Below are positions 54,025-62,767 of a stretch of DNA of 64,000 nt, one piece after another. Where the stretch lies: NCBI GenBank assembly GCA_934454145.1, contig CAKSFT010000008.1, positions 62,001-126,000 of the forward strand. Reading direction: 5' to 3'. This DNA comes from an uncultured Clostridia bacterium (GTDB taxonomy: Bacteria; Bacillota; Clostridia; UBA1381). The translations under genes and the position numbers were made by a program. Under the pieces are notes generated by a model, which saw only the letters and a list, made by a program, of their open reading frames with translations, ran no database searches and had not been told where the DNA came from. How positions within the stretch are numbered: position 1 is the first letter of the stretch; each line of letters starts with the position of its first letter.

Positions 54025-54053
54025 TTGACAAAAAACAACAGGAGTGGTACAAT
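54025..54053 (+). promoter_or_regulatory. Promoter of the zinc transporter operon
   Basis: TTGACA (54025-54030), 17-base spacer, TACAAT (54048-54053). Confidence 0.75.
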
Positions 54054-54061
54054 GTTAAATG

Positions 54062-54083
54062 CAAATGCGAATCATTCGCATCT
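54062..54083 (+). promoter_or_regulatory. Zur-type operator
   Basis: AAATGCGAATCATTCGCATCT contains the palindrome ATGCGAA-TCA-TTCGCAT just downstream of the -10 box. The AAATNNNAATNATTNNNATTT layout fits a Fur-family Zur site, and a Fur-family gene ends this operon. Confidence 0.75.
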
Positions 54084-54113
54084 GAGAGAATTTTGAGAGG
54101 ACAGAATATTGAT

Positions 54114-54989
54114 ATGAAAAAAATATTTGCGGCATTTCTGGCTGTGCTGATGCTTTGTTCCTGTGCACAGCAAAAGCCCGATGACGGCAGAATGACAGTG
54201 TATACTTCGTTTTATGTGATGTATAATTTTACAAAAATGATTGCCGGCGACAGGGCAGATGTGAAGGAACTGATTCCGCCGGGGGTTGAGGCGCACGACT
54301 GGGAGCCGGGCACATCTGATATGATTGCGTTAAGCAATGCCGATGTTTTTGTATATAACGGTGCCGACATGGAACCGTGGGCAGAAAGTATAATCGGGAG
54401 CATAGACAGCAAAAACCTGAAAACGATTGAAGCGGGGGAGAAAATCGCAAAGATAAACGAGGACGGCAAAAGCGTTGACCCGCATGTGTGGCTGAATCCG
54501 AAAAATGCGATTGCGGAGCTGGAAAAAATAACCGAGGGCTTGTGCGAAAAAGACCCAAAAAGTGCAGAATTTTACCGCCGGAATCTTGAAACCGCAAAAT
54601 CCGAGATTGTGCAGACAGACAGTGAGTACCGGCAAGAAACGGAGAAGTTTTCGGATAAAGAAATCATAGTTACACACGGCGCATTTGCTTATCTGTGCGC
54701 AGAATATGGGCTGACACAGCATATGCTTGAGGGCTTGAGCGGAGAAAGCGACCCGTCTGCCGCGTCGGTCAGAGATATAATAGATTATATGAAACAAAAT
54801 AACAAAAAGGCAATATTTTATGTCAGCTCGGAAGGGAGCAAGCTTGCCGAAAATATTGCCGCGGAAACCGGTGCGTCTTTGTATCCGCTTGACACCTTTG
54901 AAAACGGCGCGGACGGCAAAAGCTATGTACAAGTGATGAGGGAAAACCTGGAGAATTTGAAGAAAGCGTTGAAAAATGATGAAGAATAA
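54114..54989 (+). CDS. Zinc/manganese ABC transporter substrate-binding lipoprotein
   Basis: A 291-residue metal-binding lipoprotein of the ZnuA/AdcA cluster A-I family. The lipobox LCSC places the lipidated Cys at residue 17. Candidate metal ligands are His61 (VEAHDWEP), His124 (DPHVWLNP), His188 (VTHGAFAYL) and an acidic residue near 268 (PLDTFENG). The His-rich loop of proteobacterial ZnuA is absent. ATG 54114 is preceded by GAGAGG. It is the first gene of a four-gene operon and is controlled by the adjacent Zur-like site. Confidence 0.92.
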   Translation: MKKIFAAFLAVLMLCSCAQQKPDDGRMTVYTSFYVMYNFTKMIAGDRADVKELIPPGVEAHDWEPGTSDMIALSNADVFVYNGADMEPWAESIIGSIDSKNLKTIEAGEKIAKINEDGKSVDPHVWLNPKNAIAELEKITEGLCEKDPKSAEFYRRNLETAKSEIVQTDSEYRQETEKFSDKEIIVTHGAFAYLCAEYGLTQHMLEGLSGESDPSAASVRDIIDYMKQNNKKAIFYVSSEGSKLAENIAAETGASLYPLDTFENGADGKSYVQVMRENLENLKKALKNDEE

Positions 54990-55659
54990 GATTTTGGAAT
55001 TTGAAAATGTGAGTTTTGCATATGACAAAGAGGCAGTTTTGAAGAATGTCGGTTTTTCGCTGGATTGCGGGGATTATCTTGGGATTATCGGGGAAAACGG
55101 AACGGGCAAGACAACATTGATGAAACTGATTCTCGGATTTTTGCCGTACAGTGAAGGCGGCATAAGGATTTTCGGGGAGGAACGCAAAAGGTTCTCGGAC
55201 ACAGAACTTTTGGGATATGTGTCGCAAAAGTCCAACTCTTTCATGAGTGATTTCCCGGCGACAGTATTTGAAGTTGCCTCCATGGGGCTTTATGCAAAAC
55301 ATGGATTTATGAAAATATGGGGAAAAAAAGAGAAAGCCGAAGTCCTGAAAGCTTTAGAACAGGTGGGAATGGCAGAGAACAAAGACCGCCTGATAGGTCG
55401 GCTTTCCGGCGGTCAGCAGCAGAGGGTGTTTATCGCAAGAGAACTTGTGAAAAAGCCAAAGCTTATGATTCTTGACGAGCCGACCGTGGGGATTGATGCA
55501 AAGAGTGTCGGGGCGATAACGGAAATGATTTCGGAGCTGAACCGCAGCGGAATGACGGTGATTATGACGAATCATGACACACATTCGCTGAAAAAAGAGG
55601 CAAACAAAATTCTTTTGCTGAGGCATGACGGCGGCGCGGAAATTGAAGAAATAAGATAA
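54976..55659 (+). CDS. Zinc/manganese ABC transporter ATP-binding protein
   Basis: A 227-residue ATPase. Walker A is GENGTGKTTLMK, the signature is LSGGQQQRVFIAREL, Walker B is LMILDEPTVGID and the H-loop is NHDTHS. It overlaps the upstream lipoprotein gene by 14 bases, indicating translational coupling, and drives the neighbouring permease. The substrate is taken from the lipoprotein family and the Zur-type operator. Confidence 0.95.
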   Translation: MMKNKILEFENVSFAYDKEAVLKNVGFSLDCGDYLGIIGENGTGKTTLMKLILGFLPYSEGGIRIFGEERKRFSDTELLGYVSQKSNSFMSDFPATVFEVASMGLYAKHGFMKIWGKKEKAEVLKALEQVGMAENKDRLIGRLSGGQQQRVFIARELVKKPKLMILDEPTVGIDAKSVGAITEMISELNRSGMTVIMTNHDTHSLKKEANKILLLRHDGGAEIEEIR

Positions 55660-55698
55660 ATATGCTGCGGCAATGCGGCGGAAGGGACGTGCATTATT

Positions 55699-56511
55699 TT
55701 GAATATATTCGGTTATGGTTTTATGCTGCGTGCATTTGCAGCGGCTTTGTGCATATCGGTGATTGCGCCGTGCATCGGCATGGTTATTGTTCTAAAAAGA
55801 CTTTCGGCGATAGGCGACGCAACATCACACAGTGCACTTGCAGGTATTGCCGCCGGGCTTGCATTTGGGTTTAATCCTGTGCTGGGCGCGGTTGTTTTTT
55901 CTGTTTTGGCGGTGTTTGCCGTGGAGGGCTTCAGGAAAGCCTTCGGCAGATATGCGGACCTGGCGCCCGTCGTGGTGCTTTCGGCAGGTGTGGGGCTGAC
56001 AGCGGTGTTTTCCGGATTCATAAGCGGAAGTTCTGCAAATTTAAACAGTTTTCTGTTTGGCTCTATTGTGACGGTGAGCAATTTTGAGATGTATCTTACG
56101 CTCGGCTTGTCGTGTGCGGTGCTTGTCATGACGGTTTTGTTGTATCGCGAACTTTTTTGCATTGCTTTTGATGAGGACGCCGCAAAATTGTCAAAGGTGC
56201 CGGTAAAAACGGTTAATTTTATTTTTATGATAATGACGGCTGTGACGGTGTCGGTGGCGTCGAGGACTGTGGGTGCGCTTATGATTTCGTCACTCATGGT
56301 GATTCCTGTGGCGTGCGCCATGACCGTCGCAAAAAGCTATGGCAGGGCGATGGTTTTGTCTGTGATGTTTGCTTTGTTTTTTACCGTTGCCGGGCTTTTT
56401 ATATCCTTTTATGTACAGCCGGGAATCGGCGACCTGAAACCCGGCGGCACCATAGTCCTGACAGGTATTGCGGTGCTGGTGGTTTTGCTGACAGTAAAAA
56501 GAAGAAGGTGA
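55699..56511 (+). CDS. Zinc/manganese ABC transporter permease
   Basis: A 270-residue membrane protein of the ABC-3 (ZnuB) family with about eight hydrophobic helices. The conserved GDATSHSALAGIAAGLAFG motif and ASRTVGALMISSLMVIPVACAM match the family. TTG 55699 follows GAAGGGACG; the internal ATG 55723 would remove most of the first helix's lead and has a poorer site. Its stop is 4 bases before the regulator gene. Confidence 0.93.
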   Translation: MNIFGYGFMLRAFAAALCISVIAPCIGMVIVLKRLSAIGDATSHSALAGIAAGLAFGFNPVLGAVVFSVLAVFAVEGFRKAFGRYADLAPVVVLSAGVGLTAVFSGFISGSSANLNSFLFGSIVTVSNFEMYLTLGLSCAVLVMTVLLYRELFCIAFDEDAAKLSKVPVKTVNFIFMIMTAVTVSVASRTVGALMISSLMVIPVACAMTVAKSYGRAMVLSVMFALFFTVAGLFISFYVQPGIGDLKPGGTIVLTGIAVLVVLLTVKRRR

Positions 56512-56515
56512 GCTT

Positions 56516-56908
56516 GTGGCAGATTTGTTTAAAGAACACGGGATAAAACGCACGGGACAAAGAGAAGAACTTTTGCAGATTTTGAAATCGGGCAGGCTGC
56601 CGATGACGGCGGAAGAAATATTTAAGAAAACAAACGGTATTTCGCTTGCAACGGTGTACAGAACCCTTGAAATATTCTGCGAAAAGGGATTGGCGGTAAA
56701 AATCTCTGTAGGAAATAATGAAAAAAAATATTATGAGCCGGCAAGTGACGTACACCGCCATTATGTGGTGTGTCTGAAATGCGGAAAGATGGAGCATATA
56801 AACGTTTGCCCGGTGCATGATATAAAGCTGGACGGCTTTGAGGTGACGGGGCACCGGCTGGAGCTTTACGGTTATTGTGCCGAATGTATGGATAAAATGC
56901 ATGTGTAA
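56516..56908 (+). CDS. Fur family regulator, probably Zur
   Basis: A 130-residue metalloregulator with winged-helix motif TAEEIFKKTNGISLATVYRTLE and two structural zinc pairs, CLKCGK and CAECMD. It is the last gene of the zinc ABC operon, and a Zur-type palindrome lies at the operon promoter, so zinc-dependent autorepression is the simplest model. GTG 56516 follows GAAGGTGAG. Distinct from the PerR-like protein at 28864-29247. Confidence 0.9.
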   Translation: MADLFKEHGIKRTGQREELLQILKSGRLPMTAEEIFKKTNGISLATVYRTLEIFCEKGLAVKISVGNNEKKYYEPASDVHRHYVVCLKCGKMEHINVCPVHDIKLDGFEVTGHRLELYGYCAECMDKMHV

Positions 56909-56923
56909 AGCGTATTGCTTTAC

Positions 56924-56968
56924 AAAAAAGTTACTGCAAATAAAGAGGGTTTTGCAGTAACTTTTTTG
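56924..56968. terminator. Terminator after the zinc operon
   Basis: AAAAAAGTTACTGCAAA pairs with TTTTGCAGTAACTTTTTT. Both flanks suit termination of the zinc operon and of the convergent histidine kinase gene. Confidence 0.85.
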
Positions 56969-56982
56969 CGGATTCCCGATAT

Positions 56983-58716
56983 TCAGAGCGAAAACCAAAA
57001 CATCACGCCCGATGCGGTGTTTTTGACGCCGAAGTCTGCATTGTGGAGCGCAAGAATATTGCGCGCAATGGAAAGACCAAGCCCGGTGCCGCCCGTGAAA
57101 TGGTGTGTGGAGTTGCCGATACAGTAAAATTTATCCCAAATTTTATCCAGTTCATCTTCTGCGATGTGCTCACCGTCATTTTCCACAGAAAATATCTCTT
57201 CATTGACGGTGACGGTTATGGCTCCGTTTTCGGCGTATCGTATTGCATTAAGCATAAAGTTTGACACCACCTGTTCCAGGAGGTCGCGGTCAAATATGCG
57301 TATAATCGGTGTGTCGGAAATGTTTTCCATGAGGGTTATATTTTTTGATTTGCAGACTTCACGGAATTTTTTTAGAACTTTCTCTGCAAAATCCGCAAGG
57401 TCACATTCGCGCAAATCCACATGCTGTGCACCTATTTCCAGTTTTGAGTCCTCAAGCATGTCCAAAATCAGCGCGTCCATTTTTGCTGTTTCGTCAATGA
57501 TTACCCTGAGGTATTTTTCCTGATGCGCAACCCCGTCTATCAGCCCTTCGGAGTACGCACGTATTATTGCAAGCGGTGTTTTGAGTTCATGCGATATTAC
57601 CGCCACAAACTCTTTGCGCTGTTTCTCAAGTATTCGTTCATGCTCGATGTCATGCTGGAGTTCCTCATTGGCTTTTACAAGCTGATTTATGGTGAGGTTA
57701 AGCTTTTCGGACATGTCATTTATGTTTTCTGCAAGGATTCCTATTTCGTCGTGTGAATAAACGATACATTTTTTTGAAAAGTCCAGCTTTTTTATTTGTT
57801 TTGTGGCGTCTGTGATTTTTATTATCGGGCGCGTCACTATCCGAGAAAAAAGGATTGAAATGATAAATGCAATGACCAGAACGCCGACAAACCAAAGGGC
57901 AACAATGTCTTTCATCACATATACTGCCTCAGACACGGAATGAAGCGGTTTTACGGCAAGGACATATTCTCCCTGCTTGGGACATGCATATGAAATGATG
58001 CAGTATTTGGAATCGTTTTCGTCATTTGTGTAATAATATTTTTTGTATTCGCCATTTTCGGGGATATAGCTGCCGTCGCCAAGGCGCGACATTATTGCCT
58101 CAAATGCTTCATTTTTTTGAATACTCAGCCTTGATGCGGCATTTGAGGGGAGAGAAAGCGAAAGGATAACACCTTCGATTGATTTTGATTCGGAGTCCGG
58201 TGCGGTGGGAAATTTGCTTTTGTATGTCCAGCTTTTTCCGGCGTATTCAATTGTTGAGGGGATAATGATATCGTTTTCGGGAGGAGTGCGCCGGCCCTGC
58301 ATATATGTAATTTTAATTTTGGTATTGTCGGTTATTGCAAGGTCAAAAAATTTGTCATCGCGTATTGCATTGTCAAGCATGACGTGATATGTTTTTTTGC
58401 TGCTTTTGACATACATGTCATATGACGACATATGCAGAATGTTGCCGTGGCTGCCGAGGACAAATATAAACGCATCGTTTGATGCTGCCGTTTCAGTGAT
58501 GTATTTGTTGATTTCGTCATCAGAGCCAAGACGGGAATACTGCGTAGCAAATTCGCTTACTGTTTTCTTCAGGTCATTTTCCAAAACAAAATAATAATAT
58601 TTTTCGTAAAAGAAAATCTGCCCGACAAACAAGAGAAGAATAACAACGGAGAACATTGCGGCGGTGCAGATAAAAAGCTTTCCGGCAATCGGGACTTTTT
58701 TCCATGACTTAAACAT
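56983..58716 (-). CDS. Membrane sensor histidine kinase
   Basis: A 577-residue kinase with a transmembrane helix at about residues 13-36, an extracellular sensory domain, a second helix at about 272-292, HAMP (to about 345), HisKA with phospho-accepting His376 (VISHELKTPLA), and a HATPase domain with the N box NFMLNAIRYAENG and G boxes around GGTGLGLSIA. It lies three bases after its response regulator, forming a two-component pair. The signal is unknown; the extracellular domain is not one I recognise. Confidence 0.95.
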   Translation of the reverse strand: MFKSWKKVPIAGKLFICTAAMFSVVILLLFVGQIFFYEKYYYFVLENDLKKTVSEFATQYSRLGSDDEINKYITETAASNDAFIFVLGSHGNILHMSSYDMYVKSSKKTYHVMLDNAIRDDKFFDLAITDNTKIKITYMQGRRTPPENDIIIPSTIEYAGKSWTYKSKFPTAPDSESKSIEGVILSLSLPSNAASRLSIQKNEAFEAIMSRLGDGSYIPENGEYKKYYYTNDENDSKYCIISYACPKQGEYVLAVKPLHSVSEAVYVMKDIVALWFVGVLVIAFIISILFSRIVTRPIIKITDATKQIKKLDFSKKCIVYSHDEIGILAENINDMSEKLNLTINQLVKANEELQHDIEHERILEKQRKEFVAVISHELKTPLAIIRAYSEGLIDGVAHQEKYLRVIIDETAKMDALILDMLEDSKLEIGAQHVDLRECDLADFAEKVLKKFREVCKSKNITLMENISDTPIIRIFDRDLLEQVVSNFMLNAIRYAENGAITVTVNEEIFSVENDGEHIAEDELDKIWDKFYCIGNSTHHFTGGTGLGLSIARNILALHNADFGVKNTASGVMFWFSL

Positions 58717-58718
58717 AT

Positions 58719-59405
58719 TTATTCCTCAATATTTTCTTCAAATTTATATCCTGCCTTGATAAGGGTCTTTATGTGCTGGGATTTTGAGCCTATTTTGGCA
58801 CGGAGCTTCTTTATGTGAGTGTCAACGGTGCGCAAGTCCCCGAAATAGTCATATCCCCATACTTTTGAAAGAAGTGTGTCGCGCGAGAGGACTCTGCCTT
58901 TGTTTTCTATAAAGCAGAGAAGCAGGTCATATTCCTTTGGGGTAAGCTCGACATAATCTCCGTCAATTTTGACGGTGTGGGAGTTGTTGTCTATTTCAAT
59001 CCCGGCACATTGGGTTATCCCGGGCTTACTGCACACGGTGCCTTTTGAACGCCTGATTAAGGCCTGTGCTTTTGCGAGCAAAACACGCGGACTGAAGGGC
59101 TTTGTGACATAGTCGTCGGCGCCAAGCTCATATCCCATCAGCTTGTCCTCGTCGTCGCTCCTTGCCGTTATCATTATGACGGGGGTGTCCTTTGTGCGGC
59201 GTACCTGGCGGAGTATGGAAAAACCGTCGGTTTCGGGGAGCATGATGTCCAAAAGAATTATATCAAAATCACGGCATTCAACATATTCCATTGCCTCCGC
59301 GCCGGTTTTTGCCTCAAAAACTTCAAAGTATGCGTCCTCAAAATAGTCCTTGACAATTTCTCTCATAAGCTGTTCGTCTTCAACGATAAGCACGCTGTTT
59401 TTCAT
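58719..59405 (-). CDS. OmpR/PhoB family response regulator
   Basis: A 228-residue regulator with a receiver domain (phospho-acceptor Asp53 in IILLDIMLP, Lys in YVTKPFS) and a C-terminal winged helix (LTPKEYDLLLCFIEN, VDTHIKKLRAKI). ATG 59405 follows GAGGGGG. TTCACA-type direct repeats at 59454-59481, spaced by 11 bases, are the kind of site PhoB/PhoP-type regulators bind, suggesting autoregulation. The pair is perhaps PhoP/PhoR-like, but a VanR/VanS-type role cannot be excluded. Confidence 0.95.
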   Translation of the reverse strand: MKNSVLIVEDEQLMREIVKDYFEDAYFEVFEAKTGAEAMEYVECRDFDIILLDIMLPETDGFSILRQVRRTKDTPVIMITARSDDEDKLMGYELGADDYVTKPFSPRVLLAKAQALIRRSKGTVCSKPGITQCAGIEIDNNSHTVKIDGDYVELTPKEYDLLLCFIENKGRVLSRDTLLSKVWGYDYFGDLRTVDTHIKKLRAKIGSKSQHIKTLIKAGYKFEENIEE

Positions 59406-59453
59406 GATTTGATACCCCCTCAAAGATTTATATGTTATATTTTATCTGCTCAT

Positions 59454-59481
59454 TGTGAACTTGGTGTGAATAAAGTGTAAA
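59454..59481 (-). promoter_or_regulatory. Three 11-bp-spaced direct repeats before the response regulator
   Basis: On the minus strand TTTACA, TTCACA and TTCACA occur with starts exactly 11 bases apart (59481, 59470, 59459), matching the layout of Pho-box-type sites. They lie 49-76 bases before the response regulator start. Confidence 0.65.
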
Positions 59482-59485
59482 AACA

Positions 59486-61024
59486 TTATTCTCCCAAATA
59501 TTTGCGGTCAAGACTCCTGTATTGGATAGCCTCGGCGATGTGCGACACCATGATTTCTTCGGAGCTGTCCATGTCGGCAATGGTCCTTGCCACCTTGAGT
59601 ATTCTCGAATGTGCACGCGCACTCAATCCCAGCCTGTCAAAGGCGGACCTCAGAATATGATTTTCCGCCTCGCCGAGGCGGCAGAATTTTTGTATAAGCG
59701 AAGGGGTAAGCTGTGAATTTGAGTATATTCCGCAGTCTTTATAGCGCTCAAGTTGTATTGCGCGGGTTTTATCGACGCGTTCTTTTATTTGGGCGCTTGT
59801 TTCGCCTTTGTCCAGAGAACTCAACTTGTCATAGTCGACACCGGCGACCTCCACCTGAATGTCAATTCTGTCAAGCAGCGGCCCCGAAATCCTGTTGCGG
59901 TATTTGCTTATTTCTGCGGCGGAACATGTGCACTTTCGGCGCGGGTCGCCGAGATAACCGCATTTGCAAGGGTTCATGGAGGCAACAAGCATAAAATTGC
60001 AAGGGTATGTCAGTGTGGCATTTACACGTGAAATTGTCACACAGCCGTCCTCCAAAGGCTGACGCATTGTTTCCAGCACATCGCGCTTAAATTCGGGGAG
60101 CTCGTCCAGAAACAGAACCCCGTTGTGCGCAAGAGAGAGCTCGCCCGGGTGGGGAATTGTGCCGCCGCCCGAAAGCCCGACCGAGGAAATCGTGTGGTGC
60201 GGATGGCGGAAAGGTCTTGTCGTGATAAGCGGAGAGCCCTCGGGCAGTATGCCGGCTATAGAATGTATTTTTGAAATTTCCAGCGCTTCGTCAAAGGTCA
60301 GGTCGGGAAGAATAGAACTGATTCTTTGTGCAAGCATGGTTTTGCCCGTTCCGGGCGAGCCGACCATCAGGATATTGTGATTCCCGGCGGCGGCAATCTC
60401 CAGGGCACGTTTGACGTTTTCCTGCCCCTTTACGTCACAAAAGTCAAGTGCTGCCATGCTTGCCGCCAAGAATAGTTTTGACCTGTCAAGTATAAAAGGC
60501 GAGAGCCGTTTTTCTTGGGTAAAATGCTTTACAATGTCGGTAAGCGATGAGGAGGCATATACATTCAAGCCCTCCACGACAGCGGCCTCGGACGCGTTCT
60601 GTGAAGGGACAAAAATATTTTTGATTCCCTTTTGATATGCGGCAATCGCCATGGGAAGCACGCCGGAAACGGGGTTCAGCCTGCCGTCAAGGGAAAGCTC
60701 GCCGATGAATGCGGTGCAGTCAATATCCTCTATAAAAAGCTGTCCCGTCGCCTCCAGGAGTGACATGGCAATCGGCAGGTCGTATATCACGCCCTCTTTG
60801 CGGCAGCTTGCCGGGGCGAGGTTTATGACAATGCGCTTTTGAGGAAAAGAAGCACCTATATTTTTGATTGCGGCGCGCACACGCTCTTTTGCCTCACGCA
60901 CGGCGGCGTCGGGAAGACCCACAACTTCATATGCCGGCAGACCGTTTGAAAGGTCAGCCTGTACCTCAACAAGATATCCGTCAAGCCCCATAAGTCCCAT
61001 ACTGTTAATTTTGGAAAATGACAT
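59486..61024 (-). CDS. YifB/ComM family Mg-chelatase-like AAA+ protein
   Basis: A 512-residue AAA+ protein. The N-terminal subdomain (LSFSKINS... ELSLDGRLNPVSG) precedes the ATPase domain with Walker A GSPGTGKTML, Walker B GVLFLDELPEF and sensor regions, plus a Cys-rich insertion (CKCGYLGDPRRKCTCS). The C-terminal helical domain ends ISEAIQYRSLDRKYLGE-like. ComM promotes branch migration during natural transformation in some bacteria; the role in Clostridia is less certain. No competence genes are adjacent. Confidence 0.92.
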   Translation of the reverse strand: MSFSKINSMGLMGLDGYLVEVQADLSNGLPAYEVVGLPDAAVREAKERVRAAIKNIGASFPQKRIVINLAPASCRKEGVIYDLPIAMSLLEATGQLFIEDIDCTAFIGELSLDGRLNPVSGVLPMAIAAYQKGIKNIFVPSQNASEAAVVEGLNVYASSSLTDIVKHFTQEKRLSPFILDRSKLFLAASMAALDFCDVKGQENVKRALEIAAAGNHNILMVGSPGTGKTMLAQRISSILPDLTFDEALEISKIHSIAGILPEGSPLITTRPFRHPHHTISSVGLSGGGTIPHPGELSLAHNGVLFLDELPEFKRDVLETMRQPLEDGCVTISRVNATLTYPCNFMLVASMNPCKCGYLGDPRRKCTCSAAEISKYRNRISGPLLDRIDIQVEVAGVDYDKLSSLDKGETSAQIKERVDKTRAIQLERYKDCGIYSNSQLTPSLIQKFCRLGEAENHILRSAFDRLGLSARAHSRILKVARTIADMDSSEEIMVSHIAEAIQYRSLDRKYLGE

Positions 61025-61193
61025 AAAAACAAGCCCCTTCTAAGAAATATATAAGTAATTTTAAAAAAATCGTAAAAATTGACAGCCAAAATAAGTCAAT
61101 TATAAATATTATAAAATATTCTTGTTATAAAGTCAAGCAATATATGGCGTTATGTTACATAATATACATTATTTTCTTTGAATTGGGACAAAT

Positions 61194-62282
61194 TTATCGA
61201 CAGAATTTATGTTTTTTCGACATTGATTCTTTCAGATAAAGCAAAAATACAAAACCTATGCACAGCCCAATCACTGCAGCGGCACCCATGACAGTGAATA
61301 CAGAGGCAGTGAAGAAGGAATAACCAAAAGAGCCGTTTGCGAAAACAGGGGTTGCAGAAGGCGTCAATTTCACCAGAAGGAAGGTGTATGCCGCAGAAAG
61401 GACGCCGTGAAGAAATTTGCCGATTATATAGGGTTTGAGGCTTAAGTTGAAGCGCGAAACAACTGCCATGACTTGCAGATGTACGCTTATGCCGGCAAAA
61501 CCGGCAATCCATGAAGACAGCACAAGCTTTAAGAGAGTGGATATACTTTGCCGTGAAAGCTCGGAAAGCCCGTTTACAAATTCCATTGCGCCCAGGACAA
61601 GCGAGTAGACAACGCCTTTTGCCGGGATAAATTCAAGCAAAAGACGGGAAATGACGGAGCAGAATATAACTGCGCCGCATACTGTCAGTATACTGTTTAT
61701 GGAGTTTGAAAGCACCTGCCCAAAGATTTCACCCATATTCTTTTGGCATGCGCCTACGGGGGAATAGGGGGGGACAAATGAGTTTTTTTTGTAAAACCGC
61801 ATTAGGAGCCCGACCGTGACGGCGGCGAGAATGTGCGAAATATAGAGAAGAACCCCAAGCTGCAAGCTGTGGTACATAGATATCCCCACGGCACCCAAAA
61901 TGAAGAGCGGACCGGAGTTGTTGCAAAAAGCAAGCAGGCGCTCTGTTTCGCTTTTTGAAAGATAGCTGCTTTCATAAAGCTGGCATGCCGTGACGGCGCC
62001 AAGCGGATATCCGCTTATGATGCCGAGGACAAAGGCGGCGCTGCCGGCGCCGCCGATGTTGAAAACGGGCTTCATCACGGGGCGCATGAGTCGGGCAAGT
62101 GTGCCGCAAAAGCCGGAATATATCAAAAGTCCGGAGCACACAAAGAACGGGAAAAGGGAGGGAATGATTACTTCATAACATATCCCGAGCCCATTGAGGG
62201 CATAGTTTACGGAGGATTCGGGGTTCAGGATAATCAAAAAAGTGATAAAGAGCAAAAAGGCATAAATCAAAAATTTTTTCAT
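61194..62282 (-). CDS. ylbJ: Sporulation integral membrane protein YlbJ
   Basis: A 362-residue polytopic membrane protein with about eight helices and two nucleoside-transporter-like GATE motifs (YPLGAVTACQLYESSYLSKSE; SIHLQVMAVVSRFNLSLKPY). YlbJ is under sporulation sigma factor control in Bacillus and is needed for normal spore formation. The gene supports the view that this organism makes spores. A short intergenic gap with no evident gene lies on either side. Confidence 0.88.
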   Translation of the reverse strand: MKKFLIYAFLLFITFLIILNPESSVNYALNGLGICYEVIIPSLFPFFVCSGLLIYSGFCGTLARLMRPVMKPVFNIGGAGSAAFVLGIISGYPLGAVTACQLYESSYLSKSETERLLAFCNNSGPLFILGAVGISMYHSLQLGVLLYISHILAAVTVGLLMRFYKKNSFVPPYSPVGACQKNMGEIFGQVLSNSINSILTVCGAVIFCSVISRLLLEFIPAKGVVYSLVLGAMEFVNGLSELSRQSISTLLKLVLSSWIAGFAGISVHLQVMAVVSRFNLSLKPYIIGKFLHGVLSAAYTFLLVKLTPSATPVFANGSFGYSFFTASVFTVMGAAAVIGLCIGFVFLLYLKESMSKKHKFCR

Positions 62283-62390
62283 TTCAAAAAAATCCTTTCC
62301 GATAAATTTGTTTTTCTTTTAGAATATTATGACATTACCAAAAGATTTATTGCATAAATTCAGAATATGGCAGAAAAATAAAAGCGGTGT

Positions 62391-62421
62391 GTAATTGCAA
62401 AATTTACATTTTACAATTACC
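62391..62421 (+). repeat. Short copy C of the hairpin repeat
   Basis: GTAATTGCAAAAT / ATTTTACAATTAC forms a near-perfect hairpin identical in type to the closing hairpin of copy A (180-208), here in the leader of yqfC and in the same orientation relative to the downstream gene. Confidence 0.55.
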
Positions 62422-62447
62422 TGATATTTTTTGAAAGGAGAATCAGT

Positions 62448-62717
62448 GTGAAAAAGTTAAGGATTTCCGACAAGATATCCGACGCCATGGGTATACCGCG
62501 TGATGTCATTTCCGATGTGTCAAGAATCGTCATAATGGGAAACGGGATTGTGCATATAGAAGGCTTTCGGGGAATTGCGGAATACGAGAGCGGAAAAATT
62601 TCGGTGAAAGTAAAAGACGGAATATGCACCGTTTCGGGGGAAGAACTGTCTGTTGCGGAGATAACCGAAGAATACATCAACCTTAAGGGAAAGGTCAAAA
62701 CAGTTGAATTTATGTGA
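62448..62717 (+). CDS. yqfC: Sporulation protein YqfC (YabP family)
   Basis: An 89-residue protein of the YabP/YqfC family, expressed under sigma-E during sporulation. Family marks are RDVISDVSRIVIMGNGIVHIEGFRGI and the end YINLKGKVKTVEFM. GTG 62448 follows GAAAGGAG. It is followed directly by yqfD, the usual arrangement in clostridia. The molecular function is unknown. Confidence 0.92.
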   Translation: MKKLRISDKISDAMGIPRDVISDVSRIVIMGNGIVHIEGFRGIAEYESGKISVKVKDGICTVSGEELSVAEITEEYINLKGKVKTVEFM

Positions 62718-62767
62718 AATATACATAAATTTTAGTGATATTTTTAGAAATTCAGAGGTTTTTTTAT

